Counted from the stretch's first letter, positions 1 to 8,937 are shown. The stretch: 62,803 nt of DNA from Litorimonas cladophorae (GCF_014652455.1 NZ_BMYV01000001.1:1577981-1640783), one strand, 5' to 3'. The notes: a model not told the origin generated them from the sequence alone. Program-made: numbers and translations.

Positions 1-370
1 GCGCTTGTCATTGGGAGAGATCGGGTAATGTCGGTCAATCTGGGTGGCGGATTGTGAGCTGTTTACGCCTCGACTGCGTAGCTCGGCCAATCTTGGAAAA
101 AGGCGTCGTCGCGTGGGGTTCTTCTGACAAAAGACGTCAGTTGGGCTCGAAAACTATAACTTTATTGGGTTTCCGCCCGAGCCTGACTACCCACGCGAAC
201 ATCCCGTTTTTCCGACACCTGAAACTAAGAGATACAGGAAACGAAAGCTTCCGAGGTTTGATAAGGCCAGCGCCTACACTCCCCTATCATCCTTAGTCGG
301 ATGTTGCATTTGGAGCTGATGTCGCACGTCTTTCGGACGGCTGCGTATTGTTGCTGCGGCAGAGCTCTGC
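1..370. other. Non-coding or unassigned left edge
   Basis: No convincing gene is visible. The one open frame (54-296, +) has an odd composition, no signal peptide, no recognisable domain and no Shine-Dalgarno sequence, so I do not call it. A six-base inverted repeat (GGCTCG near 143 and CGAGCC near 179) could fold but has a long loop. The stretch may hold the end of something that starts outside the window. Confidence 0.4.
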
Positions 371-1183
371 CTAAAACGCAGTGCCGTTCACCTCGGCATC
401 CAGTTCTGCGAGGCGGTCTTTGACGGCTTTCAGTTCAGGATAGAGCGCATTGGCTTCGCGGTAAGCTTCGAGCGCTTCTTCGGGTCGGTTCAACACTTCC
501 AACACATTTCCCATTGTCCACAGCGTGTAGAAATGACGCGGCTCTAACGCGAGGGTTTTGAGGCTTTCATTCAAGGCGCGATTATACTTCTTTTGCGTCA
601 ACGCCAAACGCGCCGAGCGCGCCCAGCCTTCGGCAAATTCGGGCGCGAGGTCGACGGTGTGATTATACATAATCCGCGCGAGCTGGGGTTGGCCTTTGGC
701 CTCGGCGTCAGATCCGCGACGCAAGAGAAGGTTCACTGAGGCAGAGCCGCTCTCGGTCCAGATCGCGTAGATTTCTTCGGCAACGAGATTTGCGCTTTGC
801 TCGTCTTCCGTTTCTGCCAATTTGATGAATAGGTCATCGAGTCGCGCAGTGCGTTCAGCAGACGGAGAAAGCTTCGAATAATCGGGCGCGATTGCCTCTG
901 GGACAATGTCCTCTCCTGCAATGTCGATTTGAACATCGGGTTGGGTATCGGGTGCGCGTTCGAGCTGTTGCTGGCGGGGGTCCGTTTGCGGAACGGGCAA
1001 AGGCTCTGGTGGTGGCAGCGAATCGGGTGCGGGGAGGATAATCGCAGAGCGGTCATCCTGACCGTCTTGGATTGGTCTGTCTTCTGCTGGCCTGTCTTGG
1101 GAAGGCCTAACTTGGGACGGCACATCTTGCGCCATCGCGCCAAGCGGCAGAGCGAGAAACAGGGCTGTGAAAAGAATGCGCAT
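371..1183 (-). CDS. Secreted tetratricopeptide-repeat protein
   Basis: This 270-residue protein begins with a classical Sec signal peptide (MRILFTALFLALPLGAMAQ, likely cut after AMA). A proline- and aspartate-rich low-complexity stretch of about 70 residues follows. The C-terminal half has TPR-like helix pairs, with motifs such as ARIMYNHTVDLAPEFAEGW and LKTLALEPRHFYTLWTMGN. TPR proteins are protein-protein adaptors, and here the site of action would be the periplasm. I chose the ATG at 1183 because the signal peptide begins there. A start 12 codons upstream would put charged residues before the signal and overlap the terminator hairpin. It lies downstream of rpmJ on the same strand but is probably transcribed separately. 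The partner is unknown. Confidence 0.75.
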   Translation of the reverse strand: MRILFTALFLALPLGAMAQDVPSQVRPSQDRPAEDRPIQDGQDDRSAIILPAPDSLPPPEPLPVPQTDPRQQQLERAPDTQPDVQIDIAGEDIVPEAIAPDYSKLSPSAERTARLDDLFIKLAETEDEQSANLVAEEIYAIWTESGSASVNLLLRRGSDAEAKGQPQLARIMYNHTVDLAPEFAEGWARSARLALTQKKYNRALNESLKTLALEPRHFYTLWTMGNVLEVLNRPEEALEAYREANALYPELKAVKDRLAELDAEVNGTAF

Positions 1184-1192
1184 CTTAAATAG

Positions 1193-1230
1193 AATGAGGC
1201 CCCTCGCCATCGCTGGCAAGAGGCCTCATT
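1193..1230 (-). terminator. Terminator hairpin after rpmJ
   Basis: AATGAGGCC (1193-1201) and GGCCTCATT (1222-1230) form a perfect 9-bp outer stem. An inner CTCGCCA/TGGCAAG stem extends it. On the minus strand it is followed by the T-rich run TTCTATTT, as expected for a Rho-independent terminator of rpmJ. The hairpin sits immediately upstream of the TPR gene start, so it insulates that gene from rpmJ transcription. Confidence 0.65.
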
Positions 1231-1272
1231 ATAAACTTTCAGTCAGACAATAAAGGGTCTGATGAATATCGC

Positions 1273-1398
1273 TTAGCCTTGACGGGCTTTAAAGCGAGGA
1301 TCAGTTTTGTTGATCACGTAAAGACGACCCTTGCGACGCACGATTTGGCAATCACGATGGCGGCCCTTTAGCGATTTCAGCGAGCTGCGAACTTTCAT
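1273..1398 (-). CDS. rpmJ: 50S ribosomal protein L36
   Basis: This is a 41-residue, strongly basic protein that starts [14 protein letters not shown] and ends RFKARQG, matching L36 of Alphaproteobacteria over its full length. It carries [15 protein letters not shown] and keeps only one of the four zinc-ligand positions, so it belongs to the zinc-independent type. L36 binds 23S rRNA in the large subunit. The start at 1398 is fixed by family length, because the open frame continues 23 codons upstream with no resemblance to L36. A terminator hairpin follows at 1193-1230. Confidence 0.95.
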   Translation of the reverse strand: MKVRSSLKSLKGRHRDCQIVRRKGRLYVINKTDPRFKARQG

Positions 1399-1605
1399 GG
1401 CAAAGGCTTTCGTCAAAAGGGTTTTAAATTGAACGCGGCCTATACGGAGGAGTCGCAAAGGTGTCAACGCCAGAACTGCGGGCGATATGTGTGGCCGCGG
1501 GCGCGTGAACGGAGGTGCTAAATCCTAACGCACTTTAACCATGTTATCAGGATTGTCACACTCTAACGTCTATCGGGAGGCGGTCTGTTTTGTTAAGGTA
1601 AAGCC

Positions 1606-2895
1606 ATGAAAAATATACTCCTCATCTCCACGGCTCTCTTTTTGGCCTCATGTGCGAATGCACCCGTCGCAGATGCGGAACCGGTTCCAACACCAGAAAT
1701 GGCTGCCGAAACGCCTGCATCTGACCCTGTGAAACGCAGAGACCCGCCAGCTATTGAGCTTACGCAAGACCAACGTTACGCGAATTGGAAGACGGTCTTC
1801 ATTGAGCGTGCGATTGCCAAGAATTATGACCCCGCGCTTGTGCGCTCCATCATTCTGCCCGCCAAGATCAATCCTTTGGCGCTTGAACGCGACGCCAATC
1901 AGCCTGAGTTTACCAAGCCCGTCTGGTCCTATGTCGATAATGCGGCCAGTGAGGCGCGCATTTCGAGCGGCCAAGATAAGATGACCGAGGCCGATCCCGT
2001 TTTGGACATGATTGAGAGCCGCTACCGTGTCCCTCGCGAAGTCTTGACGGCAATCTGGGGGTTGGAATCCAGCTATGGTCGTATTCTCGGCAGGCATGAC
2101 ATCATCGATTCGTTGTCGACATTTGCCTTTGAAGGGCGTCGCCAGAAATTCGGCGAAACACAGCTTTTCGCGGTGTTAGATCTTTTGGCCTCTGGCGATG
2201 TTCAACGCGAACAATTGGTTGGGGCTTGGGCGGGAGCTATGGGAATGACGCAATTCATTCCGACGACTTTCCGGGATTATGCTGTCGATTTTTATAGCGA
2301 CGGGAACAAAGACCTTTGGACCGACCCAGGGGACGCGCTGGGCAGCGCTGCCAATTACCTCTCCCGCATGGGCTGGCGAACAGGCGAGCCCGTCATGACC
2401 GAAGTTAAGTTGCCTGCCAATTTCGATTATTCTGTCACCGATGGCAGCAAAAAGACGATCAATGAATGGACCGCCATCGGCGTCGAACCAGTTTCTGGAC
2501 AACGCTGGAATGCGTCCGCTGGATTTTTGGATGCGAAGCTTATTGCGCCAGGCGGCGCCCGTGGACCGAAATTCCTCACGTTCAAGAATTTCGACGTGCT
2601 CCGGCGTTATAATAATTCCACCAGCTATGTCATGGGAATCAGCATCCTCGCAGATGCGCTGGAACGTAAACCGGGCATCCAACAGGATTGGCCGCGCGAT
2701 GACGTCGCGATTTCCTTTGAAGATAAAAAGGCGATGCAACAGAAGCTAACTGATTTGGGCTTTTCAACGGGTGGCGTTGATGGGCGAATTGGCCCCAACA
2801 GCCGACGTGCCATCCGTGCGTGGCAAGCCGCCAATGGCTTGGTTGCCGACGGCTATATCGAACAACGCTTATTCCAGAGATTGATGGCCCAATGA
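1606..2895 (+). CDS. Lytic murein transglycosylase, MltB type, lipoprotein
   Basis: This 429-residue lipoprotein cleaves the MurNAc-GlcNAc bond of peptidoglycan to leave 1,6-anhydro ends. The N-terminus is a lipoprotein signal with lipobox LASC, the lipidated cysteine being residue 16. The catalytic SLT_2/MltB domain covers about residues 55-345, with the active-site glutamate in GLESSYG (Glu154) and the AGAMGMTQFIPTTF block. A peptidoglycan-binding domain of the PG_binding_1 type occupies about residues 365-427 (LTDLGFSTGGVDGRIGPNSR). The anchor is expected in the outer membrane. Its stop overlaps the start of the DUF2147 gene (ATGA), so the two are translationally coupled. Confidence 0.93.
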   Translation: MKNILLISTALFLASCANAPVADAEPVPTPEMAAETPASDPVKRRDPPAIELTQDQRYANWKTVFIERAIAKNYDPALVRSIILPAKINPLALERDANQPEFTKPVWSYVDNAASEARISSGQDKMTEADPVLDMIESRYRVPREVLTAIWGLESSYGRILGRHDIIDSLSTFAFEGRRQKFGETQLFAVLDLLASGDVQREQLVGAWAGAMGMTQFIPTTFRDYAVDFYSDGNKDLWTDPGDALGSAANYLSRMGWRTGEPVMTEVKLPANFDYSVTDGSKKTINEWTAIGVEPVSGQRWNASAGFLDAKLIAPGGARGPKFLTFKNFDVLRRYNNSTSYVMGISILADALERKPGIQQDWPRDDVAISFEDKKAMQQKLTDLGFSTGGVDGRIGPNSRRAIRAWQAANGLVADGYIEQRLFQRLMAQ

Positions 2896-3329
2896 GACCG
2901 CTTATTTTCATCGCGGTCACCGCGCTTTTCTCGTCATCCGCTTTCGCATCCGAAGCCACGGTCGACCCCAAAGACGTCTTTGGCCTGTGGACGGTCAGAG
3001 GCGGAACGGCCCTTATACAGATCACCGATTGCGGCGATGGAACGCCCTGCGGAAAGCTCGTCCATGTCGTCGCGCCCGATGCAGGCGCCCTTCTGGATAA
3101 TCAAAACCCCGATCCCGAATTGGCAAAGAAACCTTTGTTAGGATCCAAGATGCTCTGGGGCTTTGAGGAAAAATCCGACAAATGGTCGAGCGGGAAAATT
3201 TATGACGCCGAAAGCGGGAAGTCGTATAAATCCAAGCTTGAGCGCCAAGCCGACGGATCGCTAGAAGTCAAAGGCTGTATCGGTCCAATTTGCCAAGGAC
3301 AAATTTGGACCGAAGTCAAATTAGACTAA
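2892..3329 (+). CDS. DUF2147 secreted protein
   Basis: This 145-residue protein has a Sec signal peptide (MRPLIFIAVTALFSSSAFA) followed by one DUF2147 domain. The domain opens with the typical VFGLWTVRGGTALIQITDCG and contains the paired cysteines of this family (DCGDGTPC, and CIGPIC near the end). DUF2147 is a small periplasmic beta-barrel-like domain of unknown function. The start at 2892 overlaps the stop of the transglycosylase gene, which argues for co-translation and perhaps a shared role at the cell wall. A longer upstream start would lie entirely inside the transglycosylase gene and would bury the signal peptide. Confidence 0.85.
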   Translation: MRPLIFIAVTALFSSSAFASEATVDPKDVFGLWTVRGGTALIQITDCGDGTPCGKLVHVVAPDAGALLDNQNPDPELAKKPLLGSKMLWGFEEKSDKWSSGKIYDAESGKSYKSKLERQADGSLEVKGCIGPICQGQIWTEVKLD

Positions 3330-3332
3330 CCT

Positions 3333-4166
3333 CTATTCTGCGACTTCGATTTCTTCTTTTTTCCTGAACCATTTTGTCTGAACGACGGGCCAAAGCAATT
3401 GCTCTGCGACGCTCGTTTCAGGTAGATTTTCGACACCGAACTCAGGCGGATATTCACGTGTAATTTTGGCTGTCCCGAAAAGGACGTCCCAGAAGAACAA
3501 TAGATTCCCATAATTGCCTTTATAATGCGTCACGCCATCAGCCGCATGTTTGCCGTGATGGGCGCTATGTGTGGCAGATGTGGAAATGGTACGTTCCACA
3601 ACCCACATCACGGGGGACAACCATTTGATTTTGTAAAGCGCCCGGTCCCATCGAATATCGGAATGCGCCCCATAGATTACCGTCATTTTCACAACGATAT
3701 AGAAGGCATAAACCCAGCCCCCGCCAAGATAAATTAAGACGCCAGAGAACCAGAGGCCCGGCATCAAGAAGTAGTAGAATATATTGTTCCGATAAACGAT
3801 CCGAATGGACAGATATTCTGCCTGATGATGCGGGCGATGAAGATTATAGAGCCAAGGCGTCGCATGGGTGATGCGATGCCACCAATATTGGGTCATATCG
3901 TCAAAGACGAGGAAGAGGCCCAGAACTGGAAGCCAATGCCAAGTTTTCAAAACATCCGCTTGCCCCGGAAAGAGAAGCGCGCCCAAGGCAAAACCTGACG
4001 CGACCACAAAGGGCTGCGTGATAAGGGTCAGCATCAGGGTCGAAAGTGTGTCGACCCAACCGTCTCCTTTGACTTGTTTCTCTTTTTGGAAAAACCGCGT
4101 GAAGAGGACTTCAAGCAGAATAAATCCAACGAATATTGATAAGACGACAATGATTTCAGGTTTCAT
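3333..4166 (-). CDS. Sterol desaturase/fatty-acid hydroxylase family membrane enzyme
   Basis: This 277-residue integral membrane protein has the eight-histidine signature of the fatty-acid hydroxylase superfamily: HRITH (97-101), HRPHH (110-114), His168 in the AHSD turn, and HSAHH (200-204). These histidines bind a di-iron centre that hydroxylates or desaturates lipids using O2. Hydrophobic segments at about 5-25, 42-66, 78-92 and 125-165 fit four membrane spans. The substrate cannot be told; bacterial members act on carotenoids, ether lipids, ornithine lipids or hopanoids. A good ribosome site (AGAGGAA) precedes the ATG. It is convergent with the DUF2147 gene (3-base gap) and divergent from a Crp/Fnr regulator, a plausible but unproven controller. 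Confidence 0.85.
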   Translation of the reverse strand: MKPEIIVVLSIFVGFILLEVLFTRFFQKEKQVKGDGWVDTLSTLMLTLITQPFVVASGFALGALLFPGQADVLKTWHWLPVLGLFLVFDDMTQYWWHRITHATPWLYNLHRPHHQAEYLSIRIVYRNNIFYYFLMPGLWFSGVLIYLGGGWVYAFYIVVKMTVIYGAHSDIRWDRALYKIKWLSPVMWVVERTISTSATHSAHHGKHAADGVTHYKGNYGNLLFFWDVLFGTAKITREYPPEFGVENLPETSVAEQLLWPVVQTKWFRKKEEIEVAE

Positions 4167-4291
4167 TGTGGTGGTTCCTCTCCCCAGAGATGCTCGGTCG
4201 GCCGCCCCGTCTAAAGGGGAGCGTGCCAGATTTAGCCTCTTCTTAACGCAGGTCGCTTGTAAAGATTGTCCAATATTTTACATTCTGTGAC

Positions 4292-4966
4292 ATGCTGGAT
4301 CGATTATCTGAAATTTCCCGTCCCTTTATGGACATGATCACAGCGGAGTCGCGAAGCGCGATTGAGGCTTCTGCCATCAAAATGCGATATGCTGACGGCG
4401 CATTGATTCATAACCGTGGCGATGAAAAGCCAGGCCTGTCGATCGTCAGGCAGGGTATTGTGCGTGTGGGACTTATCCGCACCGAAGGAACCTTTGTGAT
4501 CACCTCGATCTTTGGGCCAGGGCAGAGTTTCGGAGAATTTACTCTGTTCGCAGGCTTGCCGCGCACACATGACATCATAGCCCAAGGTGAGACAGAGGTC
4601 TGGCAACTCCCCGGCGAGCGCTTCCTACGTCTGCGGGAGACGCGGCCTGATTTGATGGAAGCCCTGATAAAGACCGCTCTGGTGCGCAGTCACGTGTTGT
4701 TGGAGATGATTGAAGCGATGCGCTCCCTGCCCGTGTTGGAACGGGTCGCGAAGGTTTTGGTTATTCTGATGACTACAGCGGGACAGACCTCGCAGTTTTA
4801 CACGCGCCAGTCGGATCTGGCTGTGACTCTGGGTCTTTCACGGACGTCGCTATCCAAAGCGCTGGGGCGTTTGGAAGCCGACGGTTTGGTCACGCGCGGC
4901 TACGGACAAATACGTCTGCCCGACCGGGATCGGTTAATCACTTGGATTACCGCGCGTGATCCCTAG
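4292..4966 (+). CDS. Crp/Fnr-family transcription regulator
   Basis: This 224-residue protein has an N-terminal cyclic-nucleotide-binding-fold domain (about 25-125, with GQSFGEFTLF in the ligand-pocket position). A long dimer helix follows, then a C-terminal winged helix of the HTH_Crp type (about 150-215, TRQSDLAVTLGLSRTSLSKALGRLE cut here for length). It lacks the FNR cysteine cluster at the N-terminus, so it is not an oxygen-sensing iron-sulphur FNR. The pocket lacks a clear cAMP arginine-serine pair, so the effector is uncertain. It is divergently placed from the sterol-desaturase-like gene, with only 125 bp between the two starts. Confidence 0.85.
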   Translation: MLDRLSEISRPFMDMITAESRSAIEASAIKMRYADGALIHNRGDEKPGLSIVRQGIVRVGLIRTEGTFVITSIFGPGQSFGEFTLFAGLPRTHDIIAQGETEVWQLPGERFLRLRETRPDLMEALIKTALVRSHVLLEMIEAMRSLPVLERVAKVLVILMTTAGQTSQFYTRQSDLAVTLGLSRTSLSKALGRLEADGLVTRGYGQIRLPDRDRLITWITARDP

Positions 4967-4972
4967 ATCAGG

Positions 4973-5953
4973 TTAGTGCGTGGCTTTCCACTCATCGACC
5001 GCTTCTCGGCCAGCGGTCTCATTGCCGCCGCCCAAAATCTCAGCCTGCTTCTGCGCCCAGAGGCGTTTCTGATAGCGATTTGAGATAATGTCGGTCACGA
5101 CCAAAACAAAGACAACGAGGTAGAAGCTAGACTTGCTCATGGCGTCAATCTGGAAGCCCAGGATTTTTAGATGTGCCAGATGCGCGCCTTCAGTGACCAG
5201 CAGAACCCCGACGAGGAACAAGATGAACAGACCTAAAACCTGATACATGCGGTTCTTTTTCAGGAAGTTCGTCACGCGGTCTGCAAGCAAAATCATGCCC
5301 AGCCCAGAGACCAAAATCGCAATCACCATTAGGGGCACTTGATAAGTTTTGGTGGGTTCACACCCTATTGCGCCCACAACGGGATTGGCGATTAGGTTCT
5401 GTTTACAAGTCATCACATCACCAGAGAATTGCGCCAATGTTGCGCCCGCGGAATCCACGATATTGGACGCATCGACACTTGCAATTGCCATAGCGGAGAG
5501 AATGGAATCGACGGAAAAAACGAGGTTCATCGCAACGATCAAAGCAATCGCACCCGCGACGCTGCGTTTGCCGCCGCCTTCGGAATGCTCAATGTGATCG
5601 ACTTGGAGAAGATGGTGGATCTCTTTGATCGCCGTATAGATGATAAAGCCGCCACCCACGAGCGTGATCAGGGCTTGCGCCGTGAACTCGCCCTCAAAGA
5701 TGTTTTCAATATGGAAGCCAAAAAGTGGCTCGGCGAGTAGCGTGAACAAGTTGACAATGAGGAACAACAGAACGATCCGCAACGCGACCGCAATGCCGAT
5801 ACCCCATTTGCGCACTTTTTTAGCGTCCGCTTCATTTCCAACCTTGTTGGATTCAATTGCGATATAGAGCAAATTATCAAAGCCCAGCACCGCTTGTAAT
5901 AGGATGAGCATAAGCAAGGTAAAGAGCGCTTGCGCCGTTAGTAGTTCAGCCAC
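4973..5953 (-). CDS. TerC-family integral membrane protein
   Basis: This 326-residue polytopic protein belongs to the TerC family. It shows the family's intramembrane acidic motifs GFDNLLYIAIES near residue 24 and FSVDSILSAMAI near residue 146, and a third acidic site at VTDIISNRY near the C-terminus. About seven to nine hydrophobic helices are visible. TerC-like proteins are linked to metal (manganese) efflux at the inner membrane and to metalation of exported proteins; tellurite resistance is a historic label. The 6-bp gap to the Crp/Fnr gene end makes them tail-to-tail neighbours. No ter operon accompanies it. Confidence 0.88.
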   Translation of the reverse strand: MAELLTAQALFTLLMLILLQAVLGFDNLLYIAIESNKVGNEADAKKVRKWGIGIAVALRIVLLFLIVNLFTLLAEPLFGFHIENIFEGEFTAQALITLVGGGFIIYTAIKEIHHLLQVDHIEHSEGGGKRSVAGAIALIVAMNLVFSVDSILSAMAIASVDASNIVDSAGATLAQFSGDVMTCKQNLIANPVVGAIGCEPTKTYQVPLMVIAILVSGLGMILLADRVTNFLKKNRMYQVLGLFILFLVGVLLVTEGAHLAHLKILGFQIDAMSKSSFYLVVFVLVVTDIISNRYQKRLWAQKQAEILGGGNETAGREAVDEWKATH

Positions 5954-6107
5954 GGATAATCCTCCAGTCCGTTAAGTCGTTCGGGCTTAGCGCAACTTAC
6001 ACGGCAGGTTAAGAGCTGACTGAACATCTTACACTCAGCGTGCAGCCTGAACCTTGCGTGGGTGTCGCATTAATGCGACGTTCAGCTGACTTTTGATAGG
6101 ATATATC

Positions 6108-6296
6108 ATGAAACAGACAGTATTGATTTGTTTAGTGGCTCTTGGGTCCCTTGCGGGCTGCACAATTAAGCATCAGGTCGTACCCTCGAAAGAGCCAATG
6201 ACGTTCAATATTAATGTCAATATTGATCAAGTAATACGCGTCCGATTAGATAAGGACGTCGAGGACTTGATCGCAAATAATCCAGACCTATTTTAG
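6108..6296 (+). CDS. ynbE: YnbE-like small lipoprotein
   Basis: This 62-residue lipoprotein has signal MKQTVLICLVALGSLAGC (lipobox LAGC, Cys18) followed by the hallmark of YnbE proteins, an FNINVNIDQVIRVRLDKDV segment. In E. coli, YnbE is the outer-membrane lipoprotein partner of the AsmA-like bridge protein YdbH in phospholipid transport, with YdbL as an accessory. The ATG at 6108 is preceded by TAGGA at 6097-6101. An earlier in-frame start 5 codons upstream would spoil the signal n-region. The ydbL homologue follows 49 bp downstream, but no YdbH is next to it. Confidence 0.8.
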   Translation: MKQTVLICLVALGSLAGCTIKHQVVPSKEPMTFNINVNIDQVIRVRLDKDVEDLIANNPDLF

Positions 6297-6345
6297 GCCT
6301 GAAACTCCCCGAGCGTTTGAAAGCTCGAAACTCAAGGAGGCTGTT

Positions 6346-6735
6346 ATGGCCACATTGAAAAAAATATTTGGTAGCGTTGCCGCTCTGGCACTCGTTGCTG
6401 GCGGTATCACTGCGGTCTCTTTAGCCTACGCCCCGGCAACACAGGCTCAGACCAGCGACTCGAAAGCCGTTGTCGATGCTGCGATTAAACGCGGTGAAAT
6501 CGGCGAGCAAATTAACGGCTATCTTGACGTGGTCGATGGCGCTTCGCCTTCTGAAAAAGTACGTGCGTCCATGGCGGACATTAATATCCAGCGCAAAGCC
6601 GTTTACACAAATGCGGCCCGCGCTCAAAATGTGCAGACCGCCATTTTCGCGCAGTTAACTGGTGAGAAGCAAATTCTCAAAGCGGCACCTGGTACTTATA
6701 TCAAAGATGCCTCGGGCGTTTGGAAGAAAAAGTAA
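6346..6735 (+). CDS. ydbL: YdbL-family (DUF1318) periplasmic protein
   Basis: This 129-residue secreted protein has a signal peptide (about 1-34, ending PATQAQ) and a DUF1318/YdbL domain. The family pattern GEIGEQINGYLDVVDGA and a helical tail with the closing GTYIKDASGVWKK are both present. YdbL works with YdbH and YnbE in E. coli as a chaperone-like factor in lipid trafficking to the outer membrane. A strong Shine-Dalgarno (AAGGAGG, 6334-6340) precedes the ATG. A small GAGC/GCTC hairpin sits just upstream of it. A clear terminator follows at 6762-6794, so ynbE-ydbL forms a two-gene unit. Confidence 0.85.
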   Translation: MATLKKIFGSVAALALVAGGITAVSLAYAPATQAQTSDSKAVVDAAIKRGEIGEQINGYLDVVDGASPSEKVRASMADINIQRKAVYTNAARAQNVQTAIFAQLTGEKQILKAAPGTYIKDASGVWKKK

Positions 6736-6761
6736 CGCCTGATAAGTAGGTGAGAATAGCG

Positions 6762-6794
6762 AACCCCGTCCGGAAACTGGCGGGGTTTTTCTTT
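6762..6794 (+). terminator. Rho-independent terminator after ydbL
   Basis: AACCCCG (6762-6768) pairs with CGGGGTT (6781-6787) and is followed by a T-rich run (TTTTTCTTT). It closes the ynbE-ydbL transcript before chpT. Confidence 0.85.
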
Positions 6795-6930
6795 AGGCGT
6801 AGCAACTTGGCAACATATTGCTAACGATCTGAGGTTTTTGCCAAACCTGTCGCGGGCATTTCCCTTTGCGCCGACTTCCCATCTGATTCACACTTAGGCG
6901 ACACACGAATCACTTGCATTAGGACGCTTT

Positions 6931-7599
6931 ATGTCTGCTACGATCACCAAGCTTACGCCAACGTCCCTCTCGGCGCTTCTGTGCGCGCGAATTTGTCATG
7001 ATCTGATCTCACCTGTTGGCGCGCTAGGAACGGCCATCGAAATCCTCGATGACCCATCCAATCTAGACATGCATGATGATGCGATGGTCTTGGTGCGGAC
7101 GGCCTCACGTCAGGCCTCCGCAAAATTGAAATTTTTGCGATTAGCCTTCGGCGCTGCCGGTTCTGCTCCCGGCGTCATCCCAACCGCGGAGATTAAGGCG
7201 TTGACGAATGACATGTTCCAAGACGCCAAACCCGAATTGGTTTGGAACATCGATACTGACGGTGTGGACAAAGACCGCGCCCGCATCCTTATGAACCTTG
7301 TGATGCTAGCGGTTCAGGCTGCACCACGCGGTGGCAAAGTGACCATCACGCGTAAGGGTCGCGGCGCAACAACAGATTCGGGAGCTGACTTCACTCTCAT
7401 CAGTGAAGGCCCAAAAGTGCGCTTGGATGAAGCCGTCGCCCGCGCAATTGCTGGGAAAGCGCCAGAAGATGGATTTGACGGACGGTCAATCCAACCCCTT
7501 TATGCCAGCTTACTCGCCCGCGATGCCAATGGCACAGTATCTGCCACCGCCACCGAAGACGCGATCACCTTCTCGGCCAATTTTGCGGCTACCATCTAG
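6931..7599 (+). CDS. chpT: Histidine phosphotransferase ChpT
   Basis: This 222-residue protein has a DHp-like helical hairpin with the phospho-accepting histidine in ARICHDLISPVGALG (His23). A degenerate GHKL domain that lacks ATP-binding G-boxes follows. This is the layout of ChpT, the dimeric phosphotransferase that relays phosphate from the hybrid kinase CckA to CtrA and CpdR in the alphaproteobacterial cell-cycle circuit. It acts in the cytosol. It heads a cluster with a degenerate CheA-like gene, a single-domain receiver and a CheR-like methyltransferase, but a 255-bp gap separates it from them. Presence of chpT agrees with the CtrA box seen at 17401-17416. Confidence 0.9.
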   Translation: MSATITKLTPTSLSALLCARICHDLISPVGALGTAIEILDDPSNLDMHDDAMVLVRTASRQASAKLKFLRLAFGAAGSAPGVIPTAEIKALTNDMFQDAKPELVWNIDTDGVDKDRARILMNLVMLAVQAAPRGGKVTITRKGRGATTDSGADFTLISEGPKVRLDEAVARAIAGKAPEDGFDGRSIQPLYASLLARDANGTVSATATEDAITFSANFAATI

Positions 7600-7854
7600 G
7601 ACTTCGAAACGGCGCCCTTGAAACTTTAGAGAGGGCCGATTTTTCCTTGGCCGCAAACGCTCGAAAAGCCTCATCCGCAAATTTGGGGTGCCTTTGGCAC
7701 GCGGTAAATTTGCATCCACATTGAACACAAATGATCGACCGAGATCATTCTCTAAAATCAGTACAATTTTTCGTCTCCGCTTGACCCTGTCTTAACCCTT
7801 TCGGGGCAGGTTGCGTTCAAAGCTAACGATACTGTTTGATTCGAGATCTGATCC

Positions 7855-8937
7855 ATGGGCGACGACCTAAATTTCGCACAGAAGTTCACCCGCACTGCGG
7901 CTGACGGTTTGGCCATTTTGGCTGAGATGCCAGACCCGCGTGCCAAAACCGATGCGCCCGTTGTTATCAATATGATGACGACGGTACAGCGCGGTGCAAA
8001 ACGCCTGCGCGCGCGCAATATATATATGGGCGCACAAAATGTTCTAACGGCCCTGCATCATGAAACTGATGATGTCCTTTCTGGCCGGATTGAGACTTTG
8101 GGGTCACTTGTGACGGAATATGCACGCGGCCTAGATGATCTGCTCACTCAATCGCAGCCCGCAGCGCGCGCGCCTTTGAGCGTTAAAGACAAATGGGAAA
8201 CTGCGCGGGAAACTCTTAACGCTCTTTTGCCGATGGCAGACCCCGACAGCGCAGATGTCCTCTCACGCCTGATGCGGGCGTCTAACTCACTGGATTCCGG
8301 ATCCGCAGACCCTGCGGCAGACAATCATCAAGATGCGGACGTGTTGCCATTTAAACAGGTCGATGCGCAATCTGAATTCGTCTTAGATGATGATATTGAG
8401 GCTGTAGAAGACGTCGCTCTCGAGTCCATCACATCTGAAAGGCCATCTGATTTACCACTTGATCTAACCGAAGTGACCTTAGCGGAAGCAGAACCTGTCC
8501 ACGCTCCCGTCAGGGCCTTGGTCAGCGCAACCCCGATTGAGACTGAAAATGTCGCGCTCGACGCGATGATGCGTGACGTCATTGCAGATGCGCTTTCGGT
8601 TGCTCGCAGCATCAACCGCACCATTAGTTTGTCATATGACATGGGAGAGCGAACCGTTTCGGAGAGCGTCGCCAACGACCTGCGCCATCGGATTGGAAAA
8701 GCCCTGTCGCAAATCATTCGTCAAGCCCTGACAGATGATCGGGTGGGGCATATCGACATCAACCTTGCGGGCGAACAGCTGCATATCATGGCAGGTACAA
8801 CAGCGATGCGCGTCGCGATCGTTCCCAATGCAACACCGCGCCGGAAACCCCTTATCACCACAGAAACTGAACAGGGTCTTCGTGCGCAGCTCGACGCCTT
8901 GCTCGATCCAATCACGTTTCATGAGACCGCGTCATGA
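7855..8937 (+). CDS. Degenerate CheA/histidine-kinase-like signalling protein of unknown function
   Basis: I do not recognise a named family over the whole 360 residues. The N-terminal 110 residues are predominantly helical (HPt-like length, with a HHE at about 69-71). Residues 145-235 are an acidic, probably disordered linker. Residues 235-330 resemble the entry to a CheA-type ATPase: VARSINRTISLSYDMGERTV followed by a helix ending LSQIIRQALTDD, in the place of the CheA N-box (usually HLVRNALDHG). The asparagine and glycine-rich G-boxes needed to bind ATP are not visible. It overlaps the downstream cheY-like gene by ATGA. I infer a non-catalytic scaffold or phosphotransfer partner for that receiver, with low certainty. 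Confidence 0.6.
   Translation: MGDDLNFAQKFTRTAADGLAILAEMPDPRAKTDAPVVINMMTTVQRGAKRLRARNIYMGAQNVLTALHHETDDVLSGRIETLGSLVTEYARGLDDLLTQSQPAARAPLSVKDKWETARETLNALLPMADPDSADVLSRLMRASNSLDSGSADPAADNHQDADVLPFKQVDAQSEFVLDDDIEAVEDVALESITSERPSDLPLDLTEVTLAEAEPVHAPVRALVSATPIETENVALDAMMRDVIADALSVARSINRTISLSYDMGERTVSESVANDLRHRIGKALSQIIRQALTDDRVGHIDINLAGEQLHIMAGTTAMRVAIVPNATPRRKPLITTETEQGLRAQLDALLDPITFHETAS

Noticed and set aside
54-296. 80-codon open frame at the left edge
   Set aside because: No ribosome site, no family resemblance and no membrane or signal pattern; likely chance.
1525-1540. CtrA-like motif CTAACGCACTTTAACC upstream of the transglycosylase
   Set aside because: First half-site is CTAA and the spacing is 6 rather than 7, so it does not meet the consensus.
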